The notes under the pieces were generated by a model. That model did no database searches, was not told where the DNA came from, and was given only the letters and a program-made list of their open reading frames with translations. From assembly GCA_014529385.2 (NCBI GenBank), contig CM043961.1, forward strand, positions 15,084,478 through 15,148,477: DNA of 64,000 nt. Reading direction: 5' to 3'. Source of the stretch: Adiantum capillus-veneris (taxonomy: Eukaryota > Streptophyta > Polypodiopsida > Polypodiales > Pteridaceae). The translations under genes were made by a program, and so were the position numbers. Shown here piece by piece: positions 47,963 to 59,949 of this stretch; the first letter of the stretch is position 1; each line of letters starts with the position of its first letter.

Positions 47963-49410
47963 AGACACACTCATCGGGGGGGCGCACACGCCATCACACA
48001 CCCGGCATCACATGCAACAGAACAGAGCAAGAGAAGGGGGGGGAAGGAAATAGCACGACAAGAAACGCACGTTTTCAATGGGGGGAACTCACTCCCTGCT
48101 CAAAAACACACTATAGCCGCACTCGCCTTCACAAAATACATAGGGGGAGGCGCCCTCTCGGCCCTCTGCAGACAAAAAACCACTCTTGGCTCTTTTACCT
48201 GTGGCTCCCAAGCCTCACGAGGCGACAAAAAGCCTCCCAAAATGATAAAAAAGACTCCTTCATAGAGGAGGAGCATCCATTTTTAGCATGTTTGGCGTCT
48301 TTTCGACACATGGTGGGCTCTTTTAGACATTCTCTCATTCTCACTCGCTTTGCTCTGCTCTGCTGCTGTGGGACTTTACCTTTACATGAGGGGGGGAGGG
48401 CAATAGCGATGTCTCTACTGCCCCTTCCCTTCTCCTTTAAAATTTTGGCGCCCTATGGGCTCGCGGGACCATGCCCCACTGAAACTGGCCACGTCATCAC
48501 CGCCAACCGGCGCCACCATCCTTGCTCCACCGCGGGCGCGCCACCTGCGCCACCACCACACTCACCAAAACCGCCGGCATTTCGCCCACGGCGCCGTTTG
48601 CTGCCACCCGCAGCGCCCACAACTGCACGCCATGGCTACGGAGCTCCAAGAGCTTTCCGCCTTGTGATACCCTTAAGATGGGCTCACCCCAGCCCTTATA
48701 GTCTGGCCTCAGGCACACCGCACCCACATGTGGGTTAACTACGATGCCACGTGGCAGCACGTAATGATGGTAGCCTCCAAGGCCCCTAAAATCCCCTCAT
48801 TTTTTAAACTAAAAAAAAAACCTCTTTTGCTTGCATCAGATGCCCTACCATTCCCGACTCTTTTACCCGATGGTCGTGTCGCGAAGCCATGCCGGACCTT
48901 CACTATATCGGGCCAGTGTGATGCAAACCTGGTAACCCTTTTGACTTTTCTGAGTCCGCCGTTCAAGGCCACCAAAAACTTGAAAAATCATCTGCACACC
49001 TTCTACTGCCACCTGCTTCATCTTTCTGTATCGGGTCGACCAAGCATCCGATTGACACACCATTGATGGATGTTGGATCCTCGTGACACACAATGTTATC
49101 GAGAACTTCAGCGAGGCTCAAACGACGCCAGATAGCACATTTCCCCATGCGGTCAAGTGAGCATAGACCCGGCCCCCGGAAAATCTTCAATTGGCCATAT
49201 CTTGCTATCTAGAGCTCCGATTCGCAATCCGAGAAGACAGACATGCTCCACAACTCGAGCACTACATGCATATACACTGACATCAGCCTGGGCCATCTGT
49301 CCCTAGCTGCCCTATCCGTCGGGGATCTGCTACACACCCTTCCTTTAAACTGCAATATCTTGCACACCGGGGCTCCGTTTGACCAGCCGTCTGGACCGGC
49401 TTCTAGAGCA
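47670..49410. other. GC-rich LTR-like region, no gene
   Basis: It contains a (CT)n run at 47905-47958 and GC-rich low-complexity sequence. A 259-codon open frame (47959-48738) is biased toward His, Pro and Arg and has no domain. A minus-strand TATA-like CTATAAGGG lies near 48693. It probably belongs to an LTR or untranslated region, but no edges were found. Confidence 0.45.
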
Positions 49411-49419
49411 GATTGAGCA

Positions 49420-51586
49420 TCACATTATAGCACATAAAACCCACACCTCGGACACAGAAGGCCACCAACCTGCTTGGCTCTTTGCAGCACACCTTTGGCC
49501 TAAAAAACCATTTTGAACATACACCTCCGCTATCCATGGGCTGCCTAGGGCTTTGGTACCTTCCCTAGCCTTTTGCACTACACTCACATGCTGTCTCTGC
49601 CTGGCATAGACCATCTCCTAGCTCGGACCAACTTTAGCTGCACCATCGTTCATTTTGTCTTCTAACTCTCCTTGGAGAGCGTCAATCACCATCTCGAGTT
49701 CTTTAGCCTTTGTGATGCGGCTAAGTGTTGTTGATTGGAGTCGTTCCGTCATATCCTGCATGTGCCTTGCATATTCGTTGACTTGTAGGATTACTTTGTC
49801 ATTTGATTGCCAGTCATCATGTCGTGCCAACTGGGTTGACATTTTTGCAGCCTCTTGTGTGTCTCTCGGTTGCATGGTGGCTGCTGGTTCTTATTTCCCT
49901 TGAGGTTGTGGTTGGCTTTATTCTACTTTGTCATCCTAAGGCTTTGTGGATGCCTTGGCTGTTTCATGCTATGTGGAGGTGGACAGTGTTTCCTTTGTTC
50001 CATGTTCTTATGTTTGCTCAAACTTTGTGGTCTCCTCTGGTGCAGGACTTGCTTCCTTTTCTGGCTCAGATTCTTTCTCTTTTTGTTGCTCTTGTGTAGT
50101 AGTAGCCTCTTGTGCAGATTCTTCTGCTTCTTTTGATTCAGGTTTTGTCTCTTTGGTGGGCTCAGGTTCTGTGGCTTTCTCTTGTTCAGACTCTGGTGTA
50201 GCTTCGACTGCTTTCTCTTATTCAGGCTCAGCTTCTTTAGTTGGCTCTTTTGTGGTGTCTTTACCTGCAGGTGATGGTGGTGGGCTCGTCATAGGATTAT
50301 CCTGCTATTCTGTAGGCGGTGAAGTGGATTGGAGAGACTCGTGACCTTGGTCGTGTTGTGCCTCTTCCCTTGCCGTTTCCTCCGCTCATCTCTGGTCCTC
50401 CACCTCTTTTGCTTTCTTTACCTCTTCTTGGGCTTCTTTCAATTTCAGGGCTTCTGCTTCTTGATACATTTTCTCCAAGGCTTTTGTTGGATCTTCAGCC
50501 TCTTTCCTGGTGTGATGCTTTGTCCGGGTCCTTTCCTTGTGCTTGTCGACTATGTTGGTAAGCATGTTTTTCGCTTTCAAAGCGGCTTGATTTTGCACGG
50601 ACTCTTCTTGGTATGCGGCCCTGGATTTTCTATTCATCTCCTCTCTTCGTGCTCTTTTTTCCTCATTATCTGAGCTATCCTACTGTGTCTTTCCGGCAAG
50701 CTTTCAGCCGACTCTTCATTAGATCTGTAGGATCTCTTGGCTGATCTTGTAGCTCGAGGATATCCAAGTGTTTTGGTCTGGGGGCAGGTGGTAGGTTGTC
50801 GGCCATGCCAATGGCATGGTATGAAATCCTTATCAGTACTTCTGGTGCACCCAGGTAAGTGATCTTTCCTTCTTTCTTTGTGCCTTTCAGAGTGGTCAGC
50901 ACATACTGTGCGTCGTCCACCAGTTGCATGGTTGTTGACTTGAGGACTTGTGTGAAAGTGGTGGCTATCGCGTGATTTGGTGTGGTAAACCTTGGTGGCC
51001 TTTTAGCTAGGAAGTAGAAATGTTGGTGGTATAACCTCGCTAGCTCTTCCACTTGCTTGTGAATTAGATCTGCTAAGGTGGGTGCGGCGGTTTCTTTGGT
51101 GAAAGTGCCTGCCGTTTTCCTGTCCCTTTCCCTCATCGTCATTCCTTCTGTGGGCAGTCAGAGTGCTTCTGGCACTATTTATTTGGTTATCAGCACTTCG
51201 GCTTTATTTCCTTGTGGGTCAGAAATTTAGGCAGTTCCATATTCTTTAATCCTGGATAAAATCTCGTAAGCTTTTTGGAAATCCACATCGCATGGTTCCT
51301 GTTCATAAAAGTCTTTGAGTCCTAGCCTGCGGTTGGCTTCTTTGGTCTCAGGCTTCGTGGCAACATCATATACTTCTTTCGGTAGGAGTTGCAACTCTAC
51401 CTGATGTTCCTCCTCACTCTTGAATCTGCTGGTGAGCACTGTGGTGTGATGCTCTTCTAGTTGTTCTTTTAAAACATATGCTGCCTTGACGGCTTTGACT
51501 GAACCTAGATCCAGTTGGTATGCGGGCAATTCCTGCAACTTTTCCTTCTGGTTGAGCCTCTTCTTGGCCCTCTCTGTTGCTTGCAT
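49420..51586 (-). pseudogene. Long unrecognised frame (family D), ~720 codons with many Gln-position stops
   Basis: Starting at ATG 51586, a charged N-terminal part (RAKKRLNQKEKLQELPAYQL, VDFQKAYEILSRIKEYGTA) leads to a folded-looking domain at 50675-51142 (IHKQVEELARLYHQHFYFLA, QLVDDAQYVLTTLKG, EVLIRISYHAIGMADNLPPA). Then comes a coiled coil (50386-50637), a Glu/Lys/Pro/Thr repeat tail (PEPTKETKPESKEAEES, about 50090-50340) and a final coiled coil (LEMVIDALQGELEDKM, 49618-49875). One frameshift lies near 50690. About ten stops occur, nearly all TAA or TAG in Gln-rich context. I know no family with this order. The position after a repeat-bearing leader fits a gag-place product of a non-autonomous LTR element. 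Confidence 0.5.
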
Positions 51587-51774
51587 GGCTCCTGTTCAGT
51601 GAATGGAGTGTCAAAGTTAGCAGATTTGTTGGATTTCTCTCTGAAATGTCCTTTAGTCTGAAATGCTGACAATTTTGGTCCAATTTGCTTCAAATCAATT
51701 TTTGAACAAGCATAGATGCAAAAAAACATGCAAGGAACAAAATTGTAAAGTCCAAACAAATTTTTGCAACCAAA

Positions 51775-52375
51775 GTAAATAATCGAGATTATTTACAACC
51801 GAGTATTTTTTTCAACATTTTGCAAACTTGGCATCACAGACTTGAAGTATATACCAAATACATACTCTAAGTGAAATATGGGCTCATTTGGATGCATAGG
51901 TTGAAAATGGTACCAGATTTGGCTTTACGTCTCTGCAACAGTAGATATAGTGAAAATTTGAGATTTTGAGCTTCAAATTGGTTCAAACTTGGGTAGTGGG
52001 CTTGACACATCATGTACTTTGAATGTATGATGGCAAAATATCAAAATTTCCTCATTTTGGCTCGAAAGTAAATAATCGTGATTATTAACAATTCTACCAA
52101 TTTCAACATTTTTTGGTACAATTTGGTTCTAGGCATTGTATAGACTCTGTGTATGAGATATGAGGTGATTTGGATCAAAAAATGTTGTCCATAACCCAAA
52201 AATTGGCTTGCAAAGACTTTTTTGCGTTTTCTGGCAATTTTCCAAGTTATAGGTACTCATTTTGGCTCATACTTGATTTTTGGCATGTAATAGGTGTGTA
52301 CACATGGTAGGTAAGGTGATGTGACAATTTCCAAGAAAAAATAGTGCAAAAGTATATAATCGTGATTATTTATAG
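51775..52375. repeat. ~285-bp tandem repeats, each with an AATCGNGATT palindrome
   Basis: Palindromes begin at 51775 (ten-base arms GTAAATAATC and GATTATTTAC around GA), 52068 (same arms, one mismatch, centre GT) and about 52353 (arms TATATAATC and GATTATTTATA, centre GT). The sequence after each shares CAACATTTT or CAAATTTTGC and a later TTTGG- and CATC-rich part. The units are strongly diverged except at the palindrome. Confidence 0.65.
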
Positions 52376-52503
52376 GAGTCACAAATTTTGCAAAACTTAC
52401 AACTTTTGACCTAGACACATTCTATACACCTAAAACAAGTCCTAAATTGAATTTGGTCAAGTTTGGTCTTGCCGGCATCACTTTGTGCTTTGTCGCTCTG
52501 AAA

Positions 52504-52776
52504 TCACCGATTTCTGTGACTACATTGCCTGTTGAGTTGGTCAGTCACTTTTGAGGCTTTGGACTTGTCCGCAACATAGTCGTGAAGCCGCTTATCCAAT
52601 TCTGGCTCATTTGGAGTCAGTTTGACCCCGTATGATGAATTTGACGCTTTGTAGCCTTCAAGCAATTTTTTGCTTTTCGAGGGCTTTGCTTGATTGATTT
52701 CACCAAACCAATCATATACATTGTATATGAACCTCGTAGGCAAGCTGTCTGTGGAGTCAGATTGGAATTCTGGCAT
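52504..52776 (-). pseudogene. Short unrecognised frame upstream of the repeats
   Basis: 90 residues: MPEFQSDSTDSLPTRFIYNV, then YDWFGEINQAKPSKSKKLLE and LDKRLHDYVADKSKASK. The composition is protein-like, but no domain is recognised. It lies between a donor-like site (GGGTAAGT, minus, 52991-52998) and the palindromic repeats, so it may also be untranslated. Confidence 0.3.
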
Positions 52777-53706
52777 TTTCCAAAAACCTAACTTTTCTAC
52801 TAGGGACCCTCTCGACCCCTAGAAAGGTTCTATTATGTTAGGGCATGCTACATTTCAAATCCCATCTGATTTGGTCAAGCTGACAGGCCGCTATGGTTAG
52901 TTTTTGGTCGTAGGTCTTCGTGCACTGCTCGATTTCTAGGGGTTTAGGCTAGCTACCGGCCGTACAAAATGGATCATTGAAGAGTAAAGAACTTACCCTT
53001 CATGTCTCATGTGAGACGGTGCTGAAAAAAGGCAACTGCAAACTCCAAAAAAGACGCGCGAAAGAGGTCGAGCTCTCTCTGCAAAGGCCACAAGTGGAGA
53101 TGAGGTGGTTTTAGCCTACCTTAGATATCTATACCCGGACTTCCCAAACCAATTTTCCCCAGATTCCTTTGTTAGTCCTACTAGGCCGTGAAATCTATGT
53201 TAGACTCAAAAATTTCCTTGATCGGATTCCTGTAGCTCATTCTGCAAGAATTTTGCAAAAGTAGGCTTGGTCTCCTAATTTAGGCTTCCCGCTTCCATCT
53301 TTTGATTTCATTGAAATTTTTTGTGCTTCTCCGCCTTGTCTTTTTTATCACCATTGTGTCTTCCATTTTTCCATATGAGCTTTCTTGCTATTTATTATTA
53401 ATTTTTGACATGTTTATTAAAAAAATCAAAGAAAATACCAAAATGCTCTAAAAAAGTAAAGTGAAAATCCAAAATTAAGAAAATCCATTGAAAACATAGC
53501 TTTATTATTTTTTGTTGGATTTTTCTATTTTTAAGTCTCATTATCAATAAAAATGATAAAAAATACCAAAAAAGGACTATTTTTTGATGATTTTCAGATA
53601 GCATATACAATATTTACACTCATCGGGAAGATAGTGAATTTTCCCTTGATGATGAATTATAAGGGCATTATTAGGTAATTTTGCAAAAAATCACACGTTA
53701 ATATCA
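52777..53706. other. No gene; possible 3' LTR of the family C element
   Basis: AT-rich sequence. A purine tract on the minus strand (GAAGAGGGAGGAAAAAAG, about 53709-53726) is followed by TGATATTAACGTG, which may be the start of a 3' LTR at 53706. No matching second LTR is present in the window. Confidence 0.35.
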
Positions 53707-54050
53707 AACTTTTTTCCTCCCTCTTCAAACATTGCCCTTAATTACTTAGTGCCCTTCCACCCCTCCTAGATGGCGTAGTCTGGGACGACTGTGTGCATGG
53801 GTTGAACAATCGTGTCTATGCATAGCCGTGGTTGGCTATACCATGCTTTGAAGATCAATGCATTTCAAACCACTATGCTGTGCATGAGCTGGGTCTGAGT
53901 AATCAACTCAAGGGTTTCTGATGTCGAGGTTTGCTGCTGATGTCTTCCAAAGAGCAAATCTTGTAGCTTGTGTGCTCTCTGTTTGATTGTACCATCAGGA
54001 TGCTTCAACATGCTGATTGTTTGAGCTGTTGGTAGCACTTTTGATTGTTG

Positions 54051-55028
54051 TCAAGCTTTTTCTCGCCATTGGTAGCTTGGTTTGCTTGTTGCTGTATGGT
54101 GTGGTGGAGTCTTTTGAGACTTAACTCGCCATTGCTTGATTGGTTTTACGGTTTGTGGAGAAGATAAGTGCTCCTTTTTCTTCCAAACCAGTTTCATGTT
54201 ACGTTCCTTGCTTAGAAATGCTCGTCTATGTGTTTTTACCCGTGGAACCTTCTTTTGTTTTGTCGGTGAAGTTTTATGAACCCAGATTTCAATCGGCTTA
54301 TCCTTAAGCTGTGCTTTTGGTACCCAATTTTTCCTGACTCCTTGCATGCTACTTGTAGCATTTTCTTGTCGAGGGGATGGAGAAGATTGATTACTTCGTG
54401 GTTTGGTCTGCTAATTGCTTCCTTTCCATTCCTCCTTGCTTGATGCAATTGGAACAATGAGTTGCCTGCCTTTAGGTGATAGATTGAGCTGATTTGTATC
54501 TCAATCTGGTACTGCTTTGTATGTCCGCATCCAGGGAATTCCAAGAATCATCGTCTCATTCATGTGTTCATCTGGTAAGCATACAAACTGATGAGGACAT
54601 GAACATCCATGTACTATCACGTTCAAGTTGACTACTCCCAATGTTGGGGTTGGGTTCTTGTTGCATCCTTTGATTGTTGCTATTCTTGCTGTCAAAGCTT
54701 GACTTGTTGCCTTCTTGTACGTGGAATAACTGACTGCATTTACTCTAGCTCCTGTGTCGACCAAAGCATTGGTGCTATGATTGTTGAGCTATAGTTTGAT
54801 GCGCAAGTCCACTTCGTCTAACCATTCATCATCTGTTGAAACTGCATCTTTAGGTAATTCCCATTGTCGGTCATCTACTTCCAGTGTGTTGATGGGAATT
54901 GGCATCTGTTGATTCATGAGAGTAGCTTTCCATTTAAGTACTCGAAGTCGAGATTCTTCTTGGGCTTCATCAATAACCTGCTGTCGTTTAATCTTCCTTT
55001 GCTCGGCTTCATGCATTCTTTCTAGCAA
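54051..55028 (-). pseudogene. Family C polyprotein extension with a second retropepsin-like domain
   Basis: Downstream of the integrase the same frame (shared phase from 55028 to 54051, closed only by stops in Gln-like positions) gives three parts. A charged linker reads LLERMHEAEQRKIKRQQVID. A retropepsin-like domain has the active site NALVDTGARVNAVSYSTY (DTG at 54750-54758), then TPTLGVVNLNVIVHG, HQFVCLPDEHMNETM and the conserved ILGIPWMRTYKAV. A basic tail has repeated Trp motifs (NWVPKAQ, EIWVHKTS, KLVWKKKE, KQWRVKS, YQWREKA). The usual protease of the element is at 59257-59949, so this is a second one. No RT follows it, so it is not the head of another pol. Confidence 0.7.
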
Positions 55029-56290
55029 CTAGTTGGTTAGCAAAAAATTGTGTTTCTTTAAATGACATCCACTAATCCAATTAGCCATTGGTTCACCATC
55101 TAGGGTGGACAATTTTATGGCTCCACTTGGAGATACATCTTCAATGATAAACGGTGCGTTTTCCTTTTTCTTAAACTTGGAAATGTGTTGCTTAAGGGAA
55201 TAGATTAAAACTAAGTCCCCTTTCTTGAATATTTTTGTGATAAAGTGGGAATCAAAAAACTGTTTTTGTTTCCACTTTTATGCATAGATGTGAGCTACAG
55301 TAGTTAGCCTTTTCTCATCTAGCTTTTCCAAATCTTCAAGTCTTTTTGACAATCCATGTCCAGTCCACTCAAGATTCCGTGCTACCCTTAATGTCTGCAA
55401 TAGAAATTCTATTGGCAGTATGGCATCAAGACCATAAACAAGGTTAAAGGGTGTAGCATTTAAAGCTGTTTTGAATGAAACTCAATATGCCCATAGAGCA
55501 GCATGGAGATTCATTTCCCAGTATGTCCTTCCTGAACTAACCACTTTAGTTAGCACCGAGCTAAGAATTTTGTTTGTATGCTCAGCTTGTCCGTTTTCTT
55601 GTGGGTGATAGAGAGCTAATTTGTTATGTATTACCATAAACTCATTAAGAAAATACTCGATTACCTAATTGAGGAAATGAGTTCCCCGATCATTGACAAT
55701 TTCTAATGGTAGTCCATATCTCGTGAATAGATACTCATATAAGAATGCAGCAGTGGTTCTGGCATCATTCTTTGAGTTGCTTTAGCCTCGGCCCACTTGG
55801 TCAAATAGTCCGTAGCTACAATGATATATGAGCTTGGGTTCTATAAGCAGGTGGCTGTATTGGCCCAACAAAATCTATACCCCATTTTGCGAAAGCTCTA
55901 GCCCCCATCATTGGACTTAAGGGCATGCTATATACACGTGTTGGCATCTTTGCTCGTTGTTGACAAGCATCACACCTTCGAACATATTCTTTGGCATCTG
56001 CAAAAAGTGTTGGCCACCATATGCCTGCCATTAAGATTTCTCTTACGGTGGTCTCACTAGGAAAGTGACCTCTAGCTAATCCAGCATGTGCTTGTTCTAT
56101 AATCGGCATATATTCATCTTCATTTGCACAGAGATGCAAATGTTGATCCTTACCTCTCCAATACAATTGGTGCGCAATAAGAGCATAGTCTTTCAATTGC
56201 TCTTTGACGGCGTTTACTCATATCCTCAAGAAATGTTCGGCTTGATAAGTAAGTAAACAGATAGTTACTCCACTTAGGAACATGTGACAT
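55029..56290 (-). pseudogene. Family C integrase with second zinc module
   Basis: The second zinc-binding module (55816-56196) reads LIAHQLYWRGKDQHLHLC and QAHAGLARGH, then thirty residues and CDACQQRAK. The core follows: WGIDFVGPI (first Asp), ATDYLTKWAEAKA, VNDRGTHF (second Asp) and LYHPQENGQAEHTNK (Glu). A C-terminal region follows (FKKGDLVLIYSLKQHISKF; GAIKLSTLDGEPMANW). The core is closed by several stops, e.g. a TAG after GTHFLN. All three catalytic positions can still be read. Confidence 0.8.
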
Positions 56291-57511
56291 TTGAAACAAT
56301 CTTACATGAGGTATGGGTGTTTGTTTTTGACATTCAAGACAATCCTTTACAAAAGATCGAACATCACTCCTCATAGTCGGCCAAAATACTCCAAGTCTCA
56401 TAATTCGTTGCATAGTTTGGTCTTCCGCAAAGTGAAGTCCTACTATGGTAACATGTGCTTGACTTAGGTACTATTTTTTTTCTTCAATATTAATGCATAA
56501 AAGAAAAATTCCATCTCGACTTCTTTTGTATAGCCTACCAGCTAGTAATTGATACATAGCCAATTGCTCGATTAATACGATCGTAATAGGAAGTGGTATT
56601 TGTGAATCCACTTGAGCTATTGTCATCAATGACACAATGTTTTCCAACCATCGAGGTATCATTTCCACGGAGAACAAATAGGCATCTGGTAGATCATCAT
56701 CTACCCCTTTAGGTGATTCTCCTGAAACAATCCTTGACAAATGATCTGCTAGTTGATGTATTGTGCCCTTTTTTACAACCACAGTGAAATCAAATTCCAT
56801 AAGAATGATGAACCATCTCACTATTCTTCCTGTGCTGCATGGCTTGTTGACCAAATACAACAAAGCTTGGTGGTCTACAAAGAGCACAAACTTGCTGGCT
56901 AATAGGTAATGTCTATACTTTTTAACGGCATAGATCATTCCTAATCCTTCCCTTTCAGTGGTGGTGTAATGTTTTTTTGCCATGTTCAACTGTCGGCTAG
57001 CATAAGAAATAGGAAAGTCAATTTTTATGTCTCCTGGTTGAGCTAGTATACAACCGATAGCAAAATTGGAAGCATCTACATGTACGTGGAATATCTTATT
57101 CCAATCTGGTGCTTTCAATATTGGAGCTGAGGTGAGAGCTTGCTTAAGCTTTATGAATGATTCTTCACATGCCTCGGTCCACTCAAAGTGTGTAATCAAG
57201 CTATACATGGGTTTTGCAATTATAGTGTACATGTAGATGAACCGTTTGTAATATTCACAATGCCCCATGAAAGTTTGTACCCCCTTGACTATTGTTGGTC
57301 TAGGCAAATCAACAAGGATATAAATTTTTTCAATATTAGTAGCTATGTCATTTTTAGACACTATATGTCTAAGAATATTTCCTTGTCTTCCCATGAATGT
57401 GCACTTTTTAGGATTTATGCAAATCCTATAAAGTCTACATTTTTTGAATACCTTTTTGAGGTGTTCAAAATGATCAGCCCGGATTGATGAATGTACGCAT
57501 AAATCATCCAT
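56291..57511 (-). pseudogene. Family C RT C-terminus, RNase H and first zinc module
   Basis: The RT catalytic box MDDLCVHS is at 57490-57511, then VQTFMGHCEYYKRFI. RNase H motifs are HVDASNFAIGCILAQPGD, YTTTEREGLGMIYAVKKY, VDHQALLYLVNK and HQLADHLSRIVSG. A first zinc module follows: LLAGRLYKRSRDGIF, AHVTIVGLHF, then thirty residues and CLECQKQTP (56291-56560). A second, equivalent module follows directly in the integrase entry. Confidence 0.85.
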
Positions 57512-58092
57512 TATACTTCTAATAATTTCCTAAGATAATCTTTAAAAGCATGGCTTATCAACCTTTGAAATGTGGTTGGAGCATTAGTTAACACAAACAA
57601 CATAACCCGACAGGCAAAAATACCCCATTCTGTTGCAAAAGAAATTTTATGCTGATCTTTTGGGTCAACCAAAGCTGATTGTATCGCGAAAAGCCATCTA
57701 AGAAGCTGTAAGCCTCTTTTCTTGAAACTCATTCTAGAACATGCTCAGTGATTGGAAGAGGAAAGTTGTCTCTAATGGTAGCTGCATTCACTTTTTTGAG
57801 ATTAACACATACTCGTAATTTTTTCATTCTTCTTGGGTACTACCACAATTGGAGACACCCAATCTGTGTGTTCAATTTCGTAAATGAATTTGTCTTCCTT
57901 TAGTTTTTCAATCTCTTCTTTTATCTTCCTGACAAATATTTTATTATACGTGTATGGCCTTTGTCTACTTGGTTTTGCATCATCTCTCATGGGTATGGTA
58001 TCTTGATAGATTTCTGGATCAACACCCTTGAGATCCTTGTAAGACCAAGCGAAGATATCTCGGTATTCCTTTAGCAAGCTCAGCAAGAGCTC
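57512..58092 (-). pseudogene. Family C reverse transcriptase, N-terminal part
   Basis: MLSLLKEYRDIFAWSYKDL, then IYEIEHTDWVSPIVVVPKK and, after a frameshift near 57800-57735, FATEWGIFACRVMLFVLTNA and APTTFQRLISHAF. The motif order is that of Ty3 RT domains before the YxDD box. Confidence 0.85.
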
Positions 58093-59256
58093 TTATTGTT
58101 CTTCTGTTAGGTCATTCGCAATGTAAGTAGGTCTAGGCTCTTCTCCTAGTTCAGCCAGGTCTATCTTTTTAGCATTTTCAGGCCCTTCGTAGGACTCGCC
58201 CTGTTCTCGTAGTTCCCTAACAAGTTGTTCGACTATGATTTTTTTTATCTTGGAGAGTATACTTTTTGTAATGGGATGGAACACTCATTACATCCTTACC
58301 ATCTTCTTCCGTGGTTTCCATTTTGGTCGTATATATCTCCTTTAGAGATTTTATCAACCCTTGATATTTGTTTTTCCGCTCGACTCGGGTCATGCGTGGT
58401 TTCTTATCTTGTGGGTTAGCTTGAGTATCCTTCCTTGTTTTTCTCGATGTTTTAGACATTTTTGAATTTTTGGTTGAAGGATATCTGCCAGTGATTTTTT
58501 TGGTTGAAGGATATCTGCCAGTGATTTTTTCCTTGACACAATCATTTGTATCTATTTGCATCAAGAATTGTGTTCTACTGGAGACTGATGGCATAGGTCG
58601 TGTTTTCACGTTTTTGATGTCTCTTTTTCATCTGTACCATTTTTGTCTTCTTGATTTCTGGTTGGGAAAGTCAAAAAACTTTTCCTCCCCTCTTTTCAAG
58701 AGTAGATTAGCTCTCATATGTTCTTTTTCTGACCCCGAACCTTTTGAGGTAGCTGAGTGTTCATCTAACTCATCTGCTGTATCATAGTAGAGGTCTGAAA
58801 AGATTTGATCAAGTCGTTGGGTTCCTCATCTTCATCTTCAATGTTGAGGGTTGAAATCATTTGGATGGGAATTATGTTGTAGCCATCCTCATTTTAAAAT
58901 TGAGTAGGCATAGACGTATTCACACATACATCCATGGTCGCTAAAATTTGAGTCCACTAGAATGGCTCAAACAAATGCTCTGGAAAGGGTTCATGTACAT
59001 AGGCTTCTTCTATGTAGTCCCTTTCTAGGATACATTCTTCTCGTCTTAATCTTCCATTTTTTGAAGTTCCACACATCCAAATAGGAGTGTCTTTGTTTAA
59101 GTAGGATGGAAGCTTAGTTTCAGCCGAAGGGACTGAATCAAACTCTTGGATGGGTGTTCTCAAGACATCTCTATAAGTGTGATCTTTTAGATTTAATCTT
59201 GTTATAGATCTCACTTGCTTCAAGTATAGATAATTGTTTTCCCAATCTTGGATAAG
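58093..59256 (-). pseudogene. Family C protease-RT linker with a 32-bp tandem duplication
   Basis: Frames at 58093-58284, 58217-58609 and 58957-59223 are charged and carry no known domain. A perfect tandem duplication at about 58467-58530 doubles KITGRYPST. The sequence CILERDYIEEAYVHEPFPEH lies just after the protease. Confidence 0.6.
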
Positions 59257-59949
59257 CTATACCTGTCGCATGAAAGGTCTTCCCAGTATGATTTCATAAT
59301 TGAGTTTTTTTCCTAAGTCTACTATGGCAAAAGTGTGTTGATATTCAATTCCATAGGAATTGACTATCACCTTTTCAAGCAGCCCTAATGGTGTCTCAGT
59401 GTGTCCGTCAGCCAATTGCAATTTTATTCGAGTTTGTCTAATAGCTTGTTGTCCCCACGATTCCCATACTGCTTTTGTGGCTATGGCTATGTCTCCACTA
59501 TCCAGTATTGCCATGGTTTCAATGTCATTATATTTCACTGGGGTGGTGTTTCCTTCTTCCCCTTCGTAATATTCTCCGACTTTGTTCATCCGAACAGATT
59601 GAATCTCTTTGTTGTCCATTTCGTTTTTCAAATTTTTCATTTTTTTTGAGATTAGCCCCGTTATTCCCACCTTCTCTAGGATTTTCTGTAGATCATTCCA
59701 TAAGTATGGTCTAAGTTTTAACAGTTTTCCCAAGGTAAGAGTGCATTGGATGTGTGTAGACATGATTGAATGAAGGTTGTCTACTTCTAGGGTCTGTTCA
59801 GCTCTTTTTACTTGAGTGGTCTTACACACTATGTATTCATCTTCGTTATCTCCCAAGTAAGAGGGTAATGTTTTCAAGGTCAATGGTTTCAAAATTCTTG
59901 AAGCTTCAGATCCACAATCCCCATACAAGGATTGTACATCCATATTCAT
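59257..59949 (-). pseudogene. Family C aspartic protease (first, canonical position)
   Basis: The 230-residue frame contains the retropepsin site ETMAILDSGDIAIATKAVW, then GHTETPLGLLEKVIV and ends YEIILGRPFMRQV. The DSGD active site (instead of DSGA) and the ILGRPF flap-side motif are typical of Tat/Athila elements. The N-terminal 120 residues are the gag-pol linker. Confidence 0.85.

Noticed and set aside
48430..48470. TTTTGGCGCCC on the + strand as a primer-binding site
   Set aside because: No LTR edge precedes it and no gag follows in that direction.
47959..48738. 259-codon open frame on the + strand
   Set aside because: Composition-driven (GC-rich, His/Pro/Arg), begins inside a (CT)n region, and has no domain or repeat pattern of a protein.
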